From: Anaeramoeba flamelloides
Taxonomy: Eukaryota; Metamonada; Anaeramoebidae
Length of the DNA stretch: 64,000 nt
Assembly: GCA_027625915.1 (NCBI GenBank)
Contig: JANTQA010000012.1
Coordinates: 7,028,501-7,092,500, forward strand
Reading direction: 5' to 3'
Shown piece by piece: positions 10,401 to 22,416 of this stretch. The translations under genes and the position numbers were made by a program. The notes beneath the pieces were generated by a model, which did no database searches, was not told where the DNA came from, and saw only the letters and a program-made list of their open reading frames with translations. How positions within the stretch are numbered: the stretch's first letter is position 1; each line of letters starts with the position of its first letter.

Positions 10401-13400
10401 GGGAATTTTATTTGGTTTTTTTTTTTTTTTTTTCGAAAAAACTTGTTTTGTGGACAAAATTATCAAATGGAATTAGCAAAGAGAACTTATATGTAATTGT
10501 TTTATTTATTTGTTAATTGAAGAATTGTATATTTTTTTCTTATTTCCAATCCCAAAAATTCCAACTATTTTAAGCTTTTCGTAAAAAAAAATAATGAGTG
10601 ATTTTGATCATTTTTGTTATTTGACAGATAATAAAGAATTAAAATTTCCATCAAGATTTGTTTGGAAGTCTTTAAAACGCTTACCAAAGAAACAATAAAA
10701 AAAAGACTTGGGTTTTTATCTCTGAATCTCAACTGGGCTTGAGAAATAATATTTTTTTTTTCTAATTGAAATTGAGTTTTTGATACATTTTTTTAAAAAA
10801 AACATCAAAGTTAAAACATGGCCACTCTATTTTTAGAGGCTTTTTGATAACAAAAAAATAAAAATAAAAAAAAAAAAACTCGTCAATATTTCATGGCATA
10901 AATCATTGACTGGATATTAAAGTTTAACTTTTATTTTGTTTTCCTTCTTGATTGTTGTCACAGCAATTAAATGAAGAATAGATACTTATTTGTAGGAAAA
11001 TTTTGGAAAATGTGAATTCAAAAAGATCAATTAAAAAGCCATCTAAACCACTTCATGAATTAAAATTTCCTTTTCAGAAAATTGATAAAAAATAAAATTG
11101 ATTTAACTCAAAAATTTAATTCTTTTTCTTAAAAAAAAATTTTTTTGAATATTTATATTTTTATTATAAAGACTAATGATTTATTTTTAATACATTTTTC
11201 TATGACAATTCTTTAAATTATCCAAAAAAATAATAATACTAAATAATAAAAATAGACGCTCATACAATATCATAAAAAACAACAAACCAGAATGCCCCCC
11301 AAATTAATAAAAAACTTGATATATCAAATTTTATTGGCAATTAATTATTTGCATCAAAATTGGGTGATCCATAGAGATATTAAACCGGCTAATATTTTAA
11401 TCAAGCATACAAACGAAGAAAAGGGAATTGTGAAAATAAGTAAATATTTTTTTTTTTGTTTTAATATTTTTGATTTTTAGTTATTAATTTTATTTTTTGA
11501 GAAGGAGAACAATTTAAGATCTCATTTTAGAAAAAGTGGACAACAAAATATAGGATTTCAATCCAATAAACAAAAAGAATTGAAAAAAAAAAAAAAAAAA
11601 AAAAAAATTTAAATATGAATGAAAATTAGATGTAAATCAATGAAAAATATTTTTATTTGATTTTTCAAAAATCATGAGAACTGTGTTATAAAATGTTAAA
11701 GAATAAGAAGTTAGGAATGAACTGAAGTAAATTGTGTCATAAATTGTTTGATGATCAGATGAATAATAATTTTGATTGATGATGAAAAATGAAATTTTCT
11801 ATTTTTTCGAATTTTAAAATTTTTGGATAACCTCAAATAGGAGTAAAAAAATAAATAAATTATTTGAATTTTTGATTTTTATCTTTAATGATAGTCCTCC
11901 AAAATATAAATTGGGAAAGAAATTTTAACACAGTTAATACAATTAAATATTTATCATCAAAAATTATTATTCTTAAAAATGAAAATATTGAATTTATTTT
12001 GTTTTTTTATGATTTTGAAGAGGAGAATTAATTTTCTCTTATAGCCGTTAGGTTTTCCAGAATTTAAAAGAATAGAGTAAAATCATAGATTTTGCTCAAT
12101 TCTTTTGAATTCTGGAAAACCTAGGCACTCTCTATTAGTTTTTTTTTAATTTAAGAAATAAAAAGAAAATTTAAAAAATTTTCGGTTAATTTCAAAAATT
12201 AAAAAAAAAACTTCGTTGGCTATTCTTGAGTTTTCTTTATATATTTGAAGTGTTCTAGGTTTTTTTTACTTTTTGAAATAAACAGAAAATTTTAATAAAT
12301 TTTCGGTTTATTTCGAAAACTCAAAAAAACCTAACGAAAATCGATAGATCTTCAGGATAAAACAGAAAACCTCATGGGAAAGAGTTGTTAAGTTTTCTTT
12401 TTATTTCTGGAATTAAAAAAAAAAAAACACCATAAGCTTTTCCAGAATTCAAAAGAATGAGGTTTAATCTTAGATTTTACTCAATTCTTTTGAATTCTCG
12501 AAAACTTAGTAATCCATTTAACTCTAAGACATTTGAAGGCACTCAACTACACTACTTTTCATTTGTATTATTATTGTACCTAATAATTAAAATATTAAGT
12601 TTATTTGATTAATAATGGCATTTTGATAGTTTTAGATCAAAAAGAGCAATAAAAAAATTTCCCTTCAATTACAAAAAAAAAAAGTAATAATTTTTTTTTA
12701 AAAGAATGAAATAGGATTTTTTTAATTCTGAAAATTTTGGTAATTTTTTTTTTTTTTTATTTTGATCCCAAAAAATTTTGGTAATTTGAGATCCAACCAA
12801 TGAATAGCAAATCAAAATGCTAATAAAAAGTATAAATAATTATCAACACAACTATATCTTTTGATAAATTAATTTAATTTTTAAATTGAAGCTCAAGACT
12901 TTCAATAATATTTTTAATAAAGTACTTGTAAATCAATCATCTAAAATGACACAACGTGAGCAAATATTGTGATTCTAGTCCTATCAAGGGGTATAACTGA
13001 AATGATAAATTTTAAATTGTGTTTCAAAAGCACTTCAAATAAATACGAATATTTCATTTACATTTTAATTTGTTATCTATGTTACCATTGCCATATTCTC
13101 ACAACATATTTCTAAATTAAGCCGATTTTGGGTTGTCTCGCATTTTTAAAGATCCATTCCGTCCACTTGGGCATGATGGAGATGTTGTTACCTTATGGTA
13201 TCGAGCACCAGAATTACTCTTGGGCTCTAATCATTATACAAAGGCCATTGATATGTGGAGTGTTGGATGCTTATTTGCTGAACTGATCACTGGCAACCCA
13301 CTTTTTAGAGGGAAAGAAATTAAACAAAGAAATACATTCCAAAATGATCAAATGGGGCAAATAATAAAGATATTAGGTAAACCTACGCCTTTAAAATGGA

Positions 13401-13942
13401 AGGACGTTACAAAATTACAATTTTATCCTGAAATAAATAAATTGAAATCGAAGAAGAATACGTTATCTCAACACGTCAAGCTTGCAAAATCTGATTTAGC
13501 ATATCAATTAATGTCAAAAATGTTATTGTATGATCCAAAGGAAAGAATAACCTTCCAACAAGCATTAAACCACCCTTACTTTTCAGAACTGTCTAACTTG
13601 CAAAACAACATAATGCCTGCATTCAAAGAAGATGCGCCAGAATACCCATCAAGAAAACTGCTAAGTTATTCAAAAAAATATCATAGCAATCCTAGTTTTA
13701 AAATCAAAATGCATCCCAACAAAAAAAATTCAATCAGACCTTCAAAGAATAATAATAAGACCAATAATACCTTCTTAGTAAATAAACGTTTTATAAAGGG
13801 CAAGTCTTTAAATGTAAATCAAGATTTTTCAAGAAAAAGAAAAAATTCAATTTCTGAAAATAAATTTAATAAGAAATTAGAGAATTCAATTTCTCCAAGT
13901 AATAATAAAAAAAAAAGAACAAACGAAAAAAAAAAAAATTAA
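7419..13942 (+). CDS. CDK8: Mediator-type cyclin-dependent kinase, CDK8/CDK19 family
   Basis: Ser/Thr kinase of the Mediator kinase module, which pairs with cyclin C and acts on RNA polymerase II transcription. Exons 7419-7718, 11256-11439 and 13122-13942 join to 434 residues (human CDK8: 464). Visible motifs: Gly loop AEGSYG (16-21; first Gly is Ala), VAIK with Lys38, helix C ISTIRE with Glu57, HRDIKPAN with Asp141, DFG at 163-165 and [10 protein letters not shown] around 188-197. The CDK8 signature is strong: a basic segment then [22 protein letters not shown], and [10 protein letters not shown] followed by [11 protein letters not shown], with no T-loop phospho-Thr. The Asn/Lys-rich tail after about residue 345 is probably disordered. 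Metazoan CDK8 has DMG; this has DFG. The start is fixed by an upstream in-frame TGA. Donors are GTAAAT in both introns. Orthology is known-family reasoning; cyclin C partnership is inferred. Confidence 0.93.
7719..11255 (+). other. intron 1 of the CDK8 gene, 3.5 kb
   Basis: Starts GTAAAT after the Ser100 codon and ends AATAG before the codons for TLIQYH. Splicing in phase 0 restores the CDK8 segment after the EYAEFEL sequence. The interior has only short, non-conserved open frames and homopolymer runs. A segment near 8015-8070 recurs at about 8600-8660 (AAGGGTAGT, GAAAACTTTT or GGAAACTTTT, GT(C/A)ACAC), a local duplication. No gene or RNA was recognised. Confidence 0.8.
11440..13121 (+). other. 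intron 2 of the CDK8 gene, 1.7 kb, carrying hairpin cluster I
   Basis: Starts GTAAAT at 11440 and ends AAATTAAG before the second base of the Thr162 codon, restoring KITDFG. It contains a 23-A run at about 11584-11606 and the hairpin cluster at 12049-12508. The rest is AT-rich with no recognised feature. Confidence 0.8.
12049..12508. repeat. hairpin-module cluster I (in CDK8 intron 2)
   Basis: Several near-perfect hairpins lie one after another. Module A (12049-12123, again at 12433-12508) has arms TTTTCCAGAATTTAAAAGAAT / ATTCTTTTGAATTCTGGAAAA with about 25 bp between. Module B (12137-12212 and 12256-12333) opens AGGTTTTTTTT, continues GAAATAAA-AGAAAATTT, then TTTTCGGTTTATTTC, and closes AAAAAACCT. 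A shorter CGAAAATCGATAGAT element follows module B. Linkers include GGCACTCT and GAAGTGTTCTAGG. The same modules recur at 15690-16000, 19556-19830 and 25735-26370. Confidence 0.85.
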
Positions 13943-14251
13943 TTGAGATATTGTTTTCAAAAAGAACTTTGAATGGTTGGGCTCTTATTTAATCAATAAG
14001 AGCTTTTTGTCAACAATTATTTTTTTTTATTGGAATTTTAAATGAAAAATATTTACACATTGTCTTTCATTAAAATAAAATTTATGTTTTTTTTTTTTTT
14101 TTATCTTTTTCGTTTTCTTTTTTGATAGCAAAAATAAATTAAAACCTAATTATTATTTTTTTTTTTTACTTTTTTTTTGTTTTTTATCCACGAGATAACT
14201 CCTTTGTCAAATAGCTTGTGATGCTTACAATATTTATAGAGAAAATGTTGA

Positions 14252-14800
14252 TATAAACCCCATTCCAACAATTTGGGACACACCCAAAATCAAAAATAGG
14301 CAAAAAAAAAAAACACTCAATTTATTGTATTTTTACCAAACCTAATATAAACCTACATTTAAGTAACCCAGTATTAATGTTTTAATAGGTAATCATTTTA
14401 ATACAAATAAAAGAAAAAAATATAAAACTCAAAAATACAAATTGGTGTGTCCAAAATAATGAAACGAGCGGAACAAAAATTATATTGGTTATAAATTTAT
14501 TGAAATTTCACCAAAAATTGTTGATCGATCAAATGATAAGATACCACCAACCAATTTTATCTGATTTATCAATTTGACAAACTCAACACTGAACTTTCTA
14601 TCAAACCTAGAAAAAAAATTAAAGATCTAAAGTAAGAGATTTCGTAACTAGAAAAAAGGAAATGAAAACAAAACAAAATAGACAAAAAATAAAATGGTTA
14701 GGCTAGTAAAAACAAAATTATTTCCAAATTAAATGTAAAGTGTAATATTGCTATTCTTTCAATGGTTTAAATTGTATCCAATTTTTTGGAATTAAGCTTT
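14252..14800 (+). repeat. dispersed repeat family R1, copy 2
   Basis: Second copy of the repeat at 2345-2875, same orientation. A small inverted pair, GGACACACC near 14276 and GGTGTGTCC near 14441, lies inside it; the other copy has only a degraded form. I could not define target duplications. It does not code. Confidence 0.75.
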
Positions 14801-15689
14801 ATATATGTCCCTACGACCCAAAAAATACTAAAAATTGAAAACTGATCAAAAACCTTCCATTATAAAAATTTAAAAAACAAAATGAAAAAATAAAAATAAA
14901 TAATTTTTTCCATTTAACTTTTTCTTGAAAACATTTTTTGCCAAAATCATTGAATTCGAACTTGAAATTATGTATATTTTTATATACACTATCTTTTTTA
15001 ACTCATTTACTAAAACAAATTCTAAATTATGGGAATTTTCTTTTCACAAAAGGGACTAATTTGGTCTTCAAATGTTTTTTTTTATTTTTAAATGGTAAAA
15101 TTAAAAAAAATTTCAACTAAAAAGATAAATTCTCTGGAAAAATATTCTAATTTAATACATTAACTTATTCTTTAATTTCGAAATTTTCTCAAGCCCAATT
15201 TTTCAAAAAAAAAATAAAAAAGTACACAGTAATTTCTAAAAATGTTTTAGATATTCAAAAGTTGAGAGTGTTTTTATTCTAAAAAAATTATCCGAGTGGT
15301 GAATTGAATTAAGTTATAAGGTAGTTTTCTAAAAATATTAATCAGAATAAAATAGTGTTAAATTTTATTAAGGGTATATATATGTATATATATATATATA
15401 TATATTAGATTTCAAATGGGTACTTTTTTCGTAAATGACAAAATTTATTTTTGTTTTTATTGATTACATAATAATATCTATTTAAGCAATTAGCAAATAT
15501 TGTGATTTTTAGAAATGGTGGGCTCAAATGAAAACTTAAATTCTTGGGGTTTAAATAAATAATTTTGCTATTTTTTTTTCAAATATTTTTGTTGAATATC
15601 TTCAAGTACCGCCAAGCGCTGTAAAATTCTTTATTTTTTTTATAATTTTTATGTTTTATATGTAAAATCTTTTGTTTTCTAAATAAAAT

Positions 15690-16000
15690 TTAGAACACTT
15701 TTTTTTTTTTTTTTTTTATTTTTGAAATAAAAAGTAATTTGAGAAACTTTTAGTTTATTTCAAAAATTCAAAAAAAAAAAAACATAGGCACTTGACGGCA
15801 AGTGGTTGGCAGTATTATTACGTTTTACAGAGTCTAAAAGAATGTGGCGTAATCATTATATTTTACTTAATTCTGTTAAATTCTGGAAAACCGCTGTTAG
15901 CTTTTTTTTAATTAAAGAAATAAAAATAAAATTTTTGAAATTTTCTTTTTATTTCTTAAATTAAAAAAAAGCTAGGCACTTGACGGCACTTGACAAGCAC
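15690..16000. repeat. hairpin-module cluster II
   Basis: Module B at about 15691-15785, a diverged module A at 15820-15893 (TTTTACAGAGTCTAAAAGAAT against ATTCTGTTAAATTCTGGAAAA) and a near-perfect module B at 15897-15972 (TAGCTTTTTTTAATT ... AATTAAAAAAAAGCTA). Linkers repeat GGCACTTGACGGCA, also found in reverse as TGCCGTCAAG at 25734. The order differs from cluster I, so the modules behave as separate units. Confidence 0.8.
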
Positions 16001-16909
16001 TGGATATTATATCATTTGTATTTTTTTTTTCGGAATTTCGGTTTTATTTGCAAATCTGGCAAAATTTTTAAAACTATTGGTTATTAACTATTCAAGTAAA
16101 TTTCTCAAAGTTAAGAATTAAACTAAAATTCATTCTTCAGGTAATTTAAAATATTATACCCGAATAAATACCTTTTTTTCTCGACTAGAGTCTCAAAAAT
16201 CGTTAACTGTTAACAACAATAAATACAATATTCTCAGGAATTTAAAGTTCTAGAATGTTGATTAGATTGGAAATAAACTTTCTTACGAATGATGAAAGGT
16301 TAATTAAGCTATTGGTTTTATCTCGTTTGTAATTTTCAATCCTAGTTTTTTTTTAACAGTGTTGACCAAATCATATTAAATAAATTTCGAAAAAAAAAAG
16401 AAAACCAAGAGAGACTAGTAACAGAAGAAAAACGCCCACTCGTGAAAATTGATTGAATTGTTGTCAAGAATTTTTTTTTTTTTTCTCAAGCTAAGTAGAT
16501 GAGACAATCTACTTATTGTATTGATCTTATAAATGAATATTTAATAAAAGTATGAATTTCATCGCTTTTTATTTAAAATTTCAATATTTCATAAACACTT
16601 GAAATTATGACATAAATTTAGAAATATCAGTCATCCAATAGGCAACCATCAAAGGATTTTTAAAAAAAAAAATTTCAAAAAAAAGTAAAATATATTTTGG
16701 TAATTAATATTTATTTTATGAGACTATTTTTTTTGAAGTGTTATGTTGTATTTTTGATCACTGTATATATTTTGTTTTTCTAATTGAAACTCTAAAAAGA
16801 TTGTTGCTAAAGTAATTTTTTGAAAAAAATTCGATTTCGTTTTGTTGTTCAAAAAATAAAATAAAAAAAAATAAGAATGAATGAATTCGATGATTCAATT
16901 TTTTTATTA

Positions 16910-17636
16910 TTAGATGATTGAACTTGCATTACTTGCAATTCTTGGCCAAATATCAGCACACTCTTTTGCAACTGGTCCATTAACAACAGATCCTTTCATT
17001 TCGCCATTTGGATTAACGATTACACCGGCGTTGTCTTCAAAAAAGATATAGACACCTTCTCTTCGTCTCCATGCTTTTTTTTGTCTTACAATAACACCAG
17101 CTAAAACTAATTTGTTATTAAAAAATAGGGTAGTGTTGAGCCAGAGGAAAATGGGAACAAAAGATTAAAAGAAATTAAAAGGATTTTTAAAAAAACAAAA
17201 AACAAGATCCAAAAAAGCAAAGAAGAAATGTTTTTTTTTTTTTGTTGTCTTTTCTTTTTTTGAATCGGGTTATTTACCTTTTTTTCTAAGATCTGGCTTT
17301 CCTTTTTTGACTGAACAGATGATCTATTGAATTTCAAAGTTATACAAGGAACGTAATTATAGAAAAAAAATAAAAACAAAAATTCGGTTTAAAACTCTGT
17401 CTTTAAAGAGTAAAATATTGAGTTAAATCAGGATAAAATTTAAAGGAATTAGATACCATGTCTCCAACGCTTGCACCTGGTAATCTATTTAATCTTCCTT
17501 GGACACCTTTAACACCAATAATATATAAATTTTTGGCACCTGTGTTGTCTGCACAATTAACAATGGCTGCTGTTGGTAAACCGACTGAGATTTTGAATTT
17601 GTTTCCTGTGGCACCGCCTCTTCCTCTTTTGGACAT
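16910..17636 (-). CDS. RPL23: 60S ribosomal protein uL14 (RPL23)
   Basis: Component of the large ribosomal subunit at the subunit interface. Three exons, in coding order 17636-17457, 17323-17278 and 17106-16910, give 140 residues, the same length as human RPL23. Exon 1 encodes [14 protein letters not shown] through GASVGDM, including [14 protein letters not shown]. Exon 2 restores [12 protein letters not shown]. Exon 3 encodes [33 protein letters not shown] and [18 protein letters not shown]. Donors are GTATCT and GTAAAT; acceptors are CAATAG and AATTAG. Phases are 0 and 1 and the join gives an uninterrupted family match. The residues after GDM (IIC) replace the usual VMAT start of that strand. 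It is divergent from the uS19 gene across a 220-bp gap, which may serve both promoters. Confidence 0.98.
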
Positions 17637-17856
17637 TTTTAAATCAAAATAAAAAAAATAAAAAAATGAAATTTGACAAGATCAGTAATGTATTTTATTT
17701 CGACATTTCAAACATATATCATAATTTCTGCGACAAAAACAATCCACCCTATTGTTCCTAAAATATTTCTTGATCAAGTTTTTCCTTTAGTCAATAGCTG
17801 AAAGACTTTCTTATTTACATAGTTTTCATTTTTTATTCTTAACCAATCTTTCAAAA
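17637..17856. promoter_or_regulatory. shared upstream region of divergent uL14 and uS19 genes
   Basis: The 220 bp between the two start codons must contain the promoters and 5' leaders of both ribosomal protein genes. It is AT-rich with less homopolymer than its surroundings in the middle part (17690-17800). I see no motif that I can name as a promoter element. Shared regulation is inferred from layout only. Confidence 0.5.
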
Positions 17857-18498
17857 ATGTCTCAAACAAAAAAGAAAAGAAGTTTCCGTGTTTACACTTA
17901 TAGAGGTGTTGAACTTGACAACCTCGTCAACATGAAAATGGACAAATTCGCAGAACTTTTAGATTCTCGTGGAAGAAGAAAACTTAATCGAGGACTTTCA
18001 AGAAGACACACGTCTCTGATCAAAAGACTTCGTAAAGCAGTATGTTCTTTTTTTGAATCAATTGCTATTTTTCTTTGTTTTTTTTTTTTTTTTTCTTTTA
18101 TTTTTTTTATTGCACTTACTTTTGACAAAAAGATCAAAACAAATTAAAAAAAGCAATTACCTTTTTTTTTTTTTTTTTTTCTTTTCATTTTACTTTTTTT
18201 AAATTTCAAATGAATGTTTTATCTAAAAAAAAAAAAAAAAAAAAAATAGAAAAAAGGAGTAAAACTAGGTGACAATGCACCAGTAATCAGAACCCATCTT
18301 AGAGATATGATTATTCTCCCAGAAATGGTTGGATCGACGATTGCCGTTCATAATGGAAAAAACTTTATTCCAATCGAAATCAATGCAAGAATGATCGGAT
18401 GCTATCTTGGTGAATTTTCCTTAACATACAAAAAAACAACTCATGGTAGACCAGGTGTTGGTGCTACCCACTCTTCCAAATTTGTCCCTTTAAAATAA
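17857..18498 (+). CDS. RPS15: 40S ribosomal protein uS19 (RPS15)
   Basis: Small-subunit head protein near the A and P sites. Two exons, 17857-18039 and 18250-18498, join in phase 0 to 143 residues (human RPS15: 145). Exon 1 encodes [20 protein letters not shown], then [22 protein letters not shown]. Exon 2 encodes [35 protein letters not shown] and [18 protein letters not shown]. The 210-bp intron starts GTATGT, ends AATAG, and contains runs of T and A just before the acceptor. The start has an AAAATGTC context like several other genes here. No oddities beyond the homopolymer-rich intron. Confidence 0.98.
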
Positions 18499-19555
18499 TT
18501 CCAAACGAGATTGTTTTTGTGTTATATGTAACCTTTTTTTATTTTTTTGTGTGTTTTTGGAAATTGGTACACAAAAAAGAAAAGATCAGAATACACCCAA
18601 AAAAACCAAGAAGATAAGCAAAATAGATTTGACTAATTATTTTTAATTTTTAATCAAAAACACTTGCTTTGTCTTCAAAAAGAAATGACAAATTCAACAC
18701 TTTTAAGAAATTAAATCGACTTTGAAATCTTAAATATTACCAAAATTAAAGAATAATAAAAACCAATATTTTTTTCTATTTCATTTTTTTTTTTTGTCGG
18801 ATGATGATTAAAAGACGGAAGCCAAACGGTGAGTTTTTGTTGTTGGGCTTTAACTTTCAATTATTTGAAGATAAATCTAAATTTTTTGAACTTTTTTCGA
18901 TAATTTTCTGATGTGGTGATTTTTTAGTTGGTTGGTTTGAATAATTTTAAGAAAAATTTGTGGGCATTAGTCACTACTGTGAATTTGTTGAATATTCTAG
19001 AGATAACTTACTTTCTTAAATCGTTTTATAAATAACTGGCTCTCTCTTTATTGTCTCATATAAAACGAAATGGATATTGTTGATCTTCAAATTAGTAAGA
19101 AAGAGAACAAGATTAAAGAAAATTTTTTCTCATAAGTTTAATACTTTATTTATTAATCATATTTAATCAAAATTTTATTCTTGTTCAACCAATAAATATT
19201 TTACTTTTCGAAAACAAACTACAAATTTAAAATAAAAGCAATTTGATTTTTTTTTTGTTTAAACTTTGATTTGGGATAATTCGATTATAAAAAAAAAAAA
19301 CAAGTTTTTGTTGCTCATGATTATCCAAGTAAGTCAACTACCTATCTCAGAAAAATTGAAACTTCTTCGTTTTTTTCTCAAACAAAAATTAAAAAATACA
19401 ATATAAAACAACTTTTTTAAATATAAATATTTTAATCACCTCTCTTCAATAATAATAATAATAATAAAAAAATCAAAGGTAAGTTCTAATCTTGACCCAA
19501 TTATTGCTAGAATAAAAAACTTTAAATACAATTTGTAATTTCAGGAAGTGCAGCT

Positions 19556-19830
19556 AAGTGCCTATGTTTTCATGAGGCTTTCAGTTTTATTTGTGACGTG
19601 CTCTTGGTTTTTTTTTTTTACTTTTTGAAATAAAAAGAAAATTTTAATAACTTTTCGGTTTATTTCGGAAAGTAAAAAAAAACCTAACGAAAATCTATTG
19701 ATTTTCCACATAAATAGAAAACTCAAAAAAACCTAAAGAAAATCTATCGATTTTCTGAATAAACAAAAAACCCAAGAAAACCCAACTGTTTTTTTTTTAT
19801 ATAATTTGAGGCATAAACCTAACGGAAAAC
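19556..19830. repeat. hairpin-module cluster III
   Basis: Begins with an AAGTGCCTA linker. Module B at about 19604-19687 (TTGGTTTTTTT ... AAATAAAAAGAAAATTT ... TTTTCGGTTTATTTC ... AAAAAACCTA). Then two copies of the short CGAAAATCTATTGATTTTC-like palindrome (about 19688 and 19738), with CAAGAAAACCCAACTG at the end. Module A is absent. The TTTTATTTGTGA-GTG linker before module B is shared with clusters I and IV. Confidence 0.8.
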
Positions 19831-20724
19831 ACGATGCAATTTTATTGAATAGCAGATCTTCAATTATAAATAAAAATAAAAAGAATTATTTTTAAAAAAT
19901 TTTCTTTTTTATTAACCAAAAGTTAGATTATGCCAAAAAAGAAAGTTCCACGAAATTAATGAAACCAGTGCCCACTTCTCTAAAGGTCTACTTGAAAATA
20001 AATTTTTAACAATTGTGATTTGCAATCATTGAAAAAAAAAATGAAAAGTTCAACTACTATGAATAACCATATAATACAAATCATATTCAATTATAAATCT
20101 GTTAACATGTATTTACTTATACATTTTTACAAAAAAAAAAATGTTTAATCTTTGAAACTTTTAGAATCCATCCAATTTATATTCATCAAAGAGTTTGGAT
20201 TAAAAATATTATTAAACATTTTAATGGCAAATTCAATAAACCCTCATAAAATAAAATAAAAATTAGAATAATCCCAGAATATCCCGATAACAAAACTCAT
20301 ATTGATAGTATTTTTTTTACTTCAAAAATAATAACAACAATAAAAAAAAAAAATATTAAAAAATATTAGAATTTATATTATTTGAAATATAAATCAAGTT
20401 TTTCTATAATTTTTTGCTATTTCCAATCTATCCACAAATTAGAATTACAATATTTTTAATTCAAATTCAATTTAAAAATTGATTTTATTAAATTATTTAC
20501 CATTTAAAATCATTTTTCTAGATTAATTTTAAGGGTGTTACAATTTTAACAGGGTGCAAACTTTACTTTTATTATTATTATTATTATATTCATGTACAAA
20601 CGGTATAACACATTAGTTATAATGTTTTATAATTTTTTAAAGGTGTATAACTTGGTAAAAATTTTAATAAAATTGTTTTTAATATATTTGATTAATTAGT
20701 TAATGAGCCACTATCAAATCTCAT

Positions 20725-20920
20725 ATAATAATTTCCTATTTTAAGAGATACGGGTTGAACAAAATTTATGGTACAGAAAAATCTGAAATTAAAGCTCATT
20801 GTTTAGAATTTTTTTTCACAAAATTATTTTACAAGAATTTGAATTTTCAGTATTGATAAGAGATTTTTTTTATACTTTAAATATAGTTGAAAGTTTGTAC
20901 TTAAAAAGTCGAACTGGCTG
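20725..20920. mobile_element. M1 MITE, diverged copy
   Basis: Follows the M1 pattern at reduced identity: TATTTTAAG..., GAACAAAATTTATGG, AAAAATCTGAAATTAAAGC, a short centre, GAATTTGAATTTTC, GAGATTTTTTTTATACTTTAAA, GTTGAAAGTTTGTAC, TTAAAAAG, ending near GGCTG. The length matches the other copies. The changes throughout both arms suggest an old insertion. Confidence 0.6.
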
Positions 20921-21232
20921 TCGTGTAAGTTAATGACTTTTTCAGATATACTATTATTTTCAAATTAATACATGGAAATTTTTAATTTTTATTTTCAAAA
21001 TGAATATTAATTCTAATTTTTATAATCAATTTAGTAGAGTAAAAAATTTGTCTTAGAGTTAATCTAATTAGTGTTAAGTATTGAATAAAAACACCATTTC
21101 TAGATGATTTTTTCAAGATCTTTCGATTTTCTTCAACTTATAAACTAGAAAAATATTTTGGAATGAGAAATAAATATTTTCATTTTTTAATGGGAATATA
21201 ATAGTACATTTAAGCAAACTTTTAACCATAGT

Positions 21233-21454
21233 TCCAGTATAAAAGTAAAAAATGTCCATTTTGGGTCTTTTTTATAATCATCTTTTTCAAAAAACCCAGG
21301 AACAAAAAGATTGTCTGAATTGTAAAAATGATTACTATTCAAACCTATCAAAATAATTGGTTCAAAACAATGACTTTAGGATATTCCAAAAAAGTTAATT
21401 TAAAAAAAATGACAAAAAAAAATGGCCATATTTTGCTTTTATAATGGTACTGGG
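21233..21454. repeat. short inverted repeat, possible MITE remnant
   Basis: CCAGTATAAAAGTAAAAAATG with TCCATTTT at 21233-21262 faces its approximate complement AAATGGCCATATTTTGC, TTTTATAATGGTACTGG at 21421-21454. Arms are about 30 bp with a 160-bp AT-rich centre. No second copy was noticed in the window. Confidence 0.45.
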
Positions 21455-21922
21455 GCTTTAAGATTATCAAGTGTACCCCGAGAATCTAATTTTTAACAAG
21501 TGTATTTTTATACAAAGTATTATCACAATCATTCGTTTATACTAAACTCAGAAAGCTATCATTGATATATAACCTTCTTATAATATAAATGAAATGAGAT
21601 AATCAAAGTTCAAATATGTACTTTCATAATTCGGCCCTACTAACAAACTTGATCTAAACCAACATTAAACATGATTTTAAGAAGGAAAGCAAATTTCAAT
21701 AAAAAAGAAATTAAAATCACTAGAGTTTGATGGATCTAGCTTGAAGATTTTAAAATGTGTGAAATAGAAAAAATTGACTGGAAAATAATGGGAACAAAGA
21801 AATAAATAAAAAAAACTTCTGAAACTCAATATTGAGTGAATCCAAGACAAACACAAATCTTTAAAAGAAGGAATAAACTTTTAATTGAAAAGAAACTTAA
21901 AATACTCCAATTTTCAGATTAT

Positions 21923-22416
21923 AGTAGTGAAAAAAATACTGGAGATGAAAATAATCCCTGGCAAGATTTTTAATTGTGAATATGAGGAAAATTGATGTGA
22001 AATTTCATTTATTTTAAATCAAACCCTTATATTAAATAACCTAATTTGATATGAGCCTAGTAATAACCCTGCCCAAAGTTCGTTAAAGTGGGGAGTACAT
22101 AGAATACTCATTTAATTGTTTGATAGCCTAAGTAGATCAACTTAATTTGAAAAAACTTGAGTTTTATAGAGGTTTACTCGAGTTTGGAAAATGATAATTT
22201 TTATTCTTGTTTTTTGATTGATCGGATGCTTTTTTGAACAAGTGAAATTTAATTAATCATCATTCGAATAAGTAGGTGAGTTAATTAAAAGAGTCCGATT
22301 CTTAAAAAAAGGAATTTGTTTGTAAATAAATGAAATTATATATAAATTTTAATAATATTCACAATTAAAAATCTTGACGAGAGATTATTTTCATCTCCAG
22401 TATTTTTTTCACTACT
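21923..22416. mobile_element. M2 MITE (about 490 bp, 60-bp TIRs), copy 1
   Basis: Terminal inverted repeats of about 60 bp: AGTAGTGAAAAAAATACTGG, AGATGAAAATAATC, then AAGATTTTTAATTGTGAATAT on the left, with the complement at 22356-22416. The centre contains GAGCCTAGTAATAACCCTGC, CTTTAACGAACTTT in complement, and TAATTGTTTGATAGCCTAAG. Other copies are 24914-25392 (centre reversed) and 43446-43931. The flanks read TTAT and TTAC, which is not a convincing duplication. It does not code. Confidence 0.85.

Larger units (their letters stand above)
13943..16909. other. intergenic interval with repeats
   Basis: About 3 kb between the CDK8 stop and the uL14 stop (tail-to-tail). It holds repeat R1 copy 2 (14252-14800), a TA microsatellite near 15374-15404 and hairpin cluster II (15690-16000). 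The short open frame at 14938-15120 starts at TTG, has no family resemblance and I do not call it. No RNA gene was recognised. Confidence 0.7.

Noticed and set aside
17458-17652. Plus-strand open frame opposite the uL14 exon 1
   Set aside because: Antisense shadow of a well-supported ribosomal protein exon.
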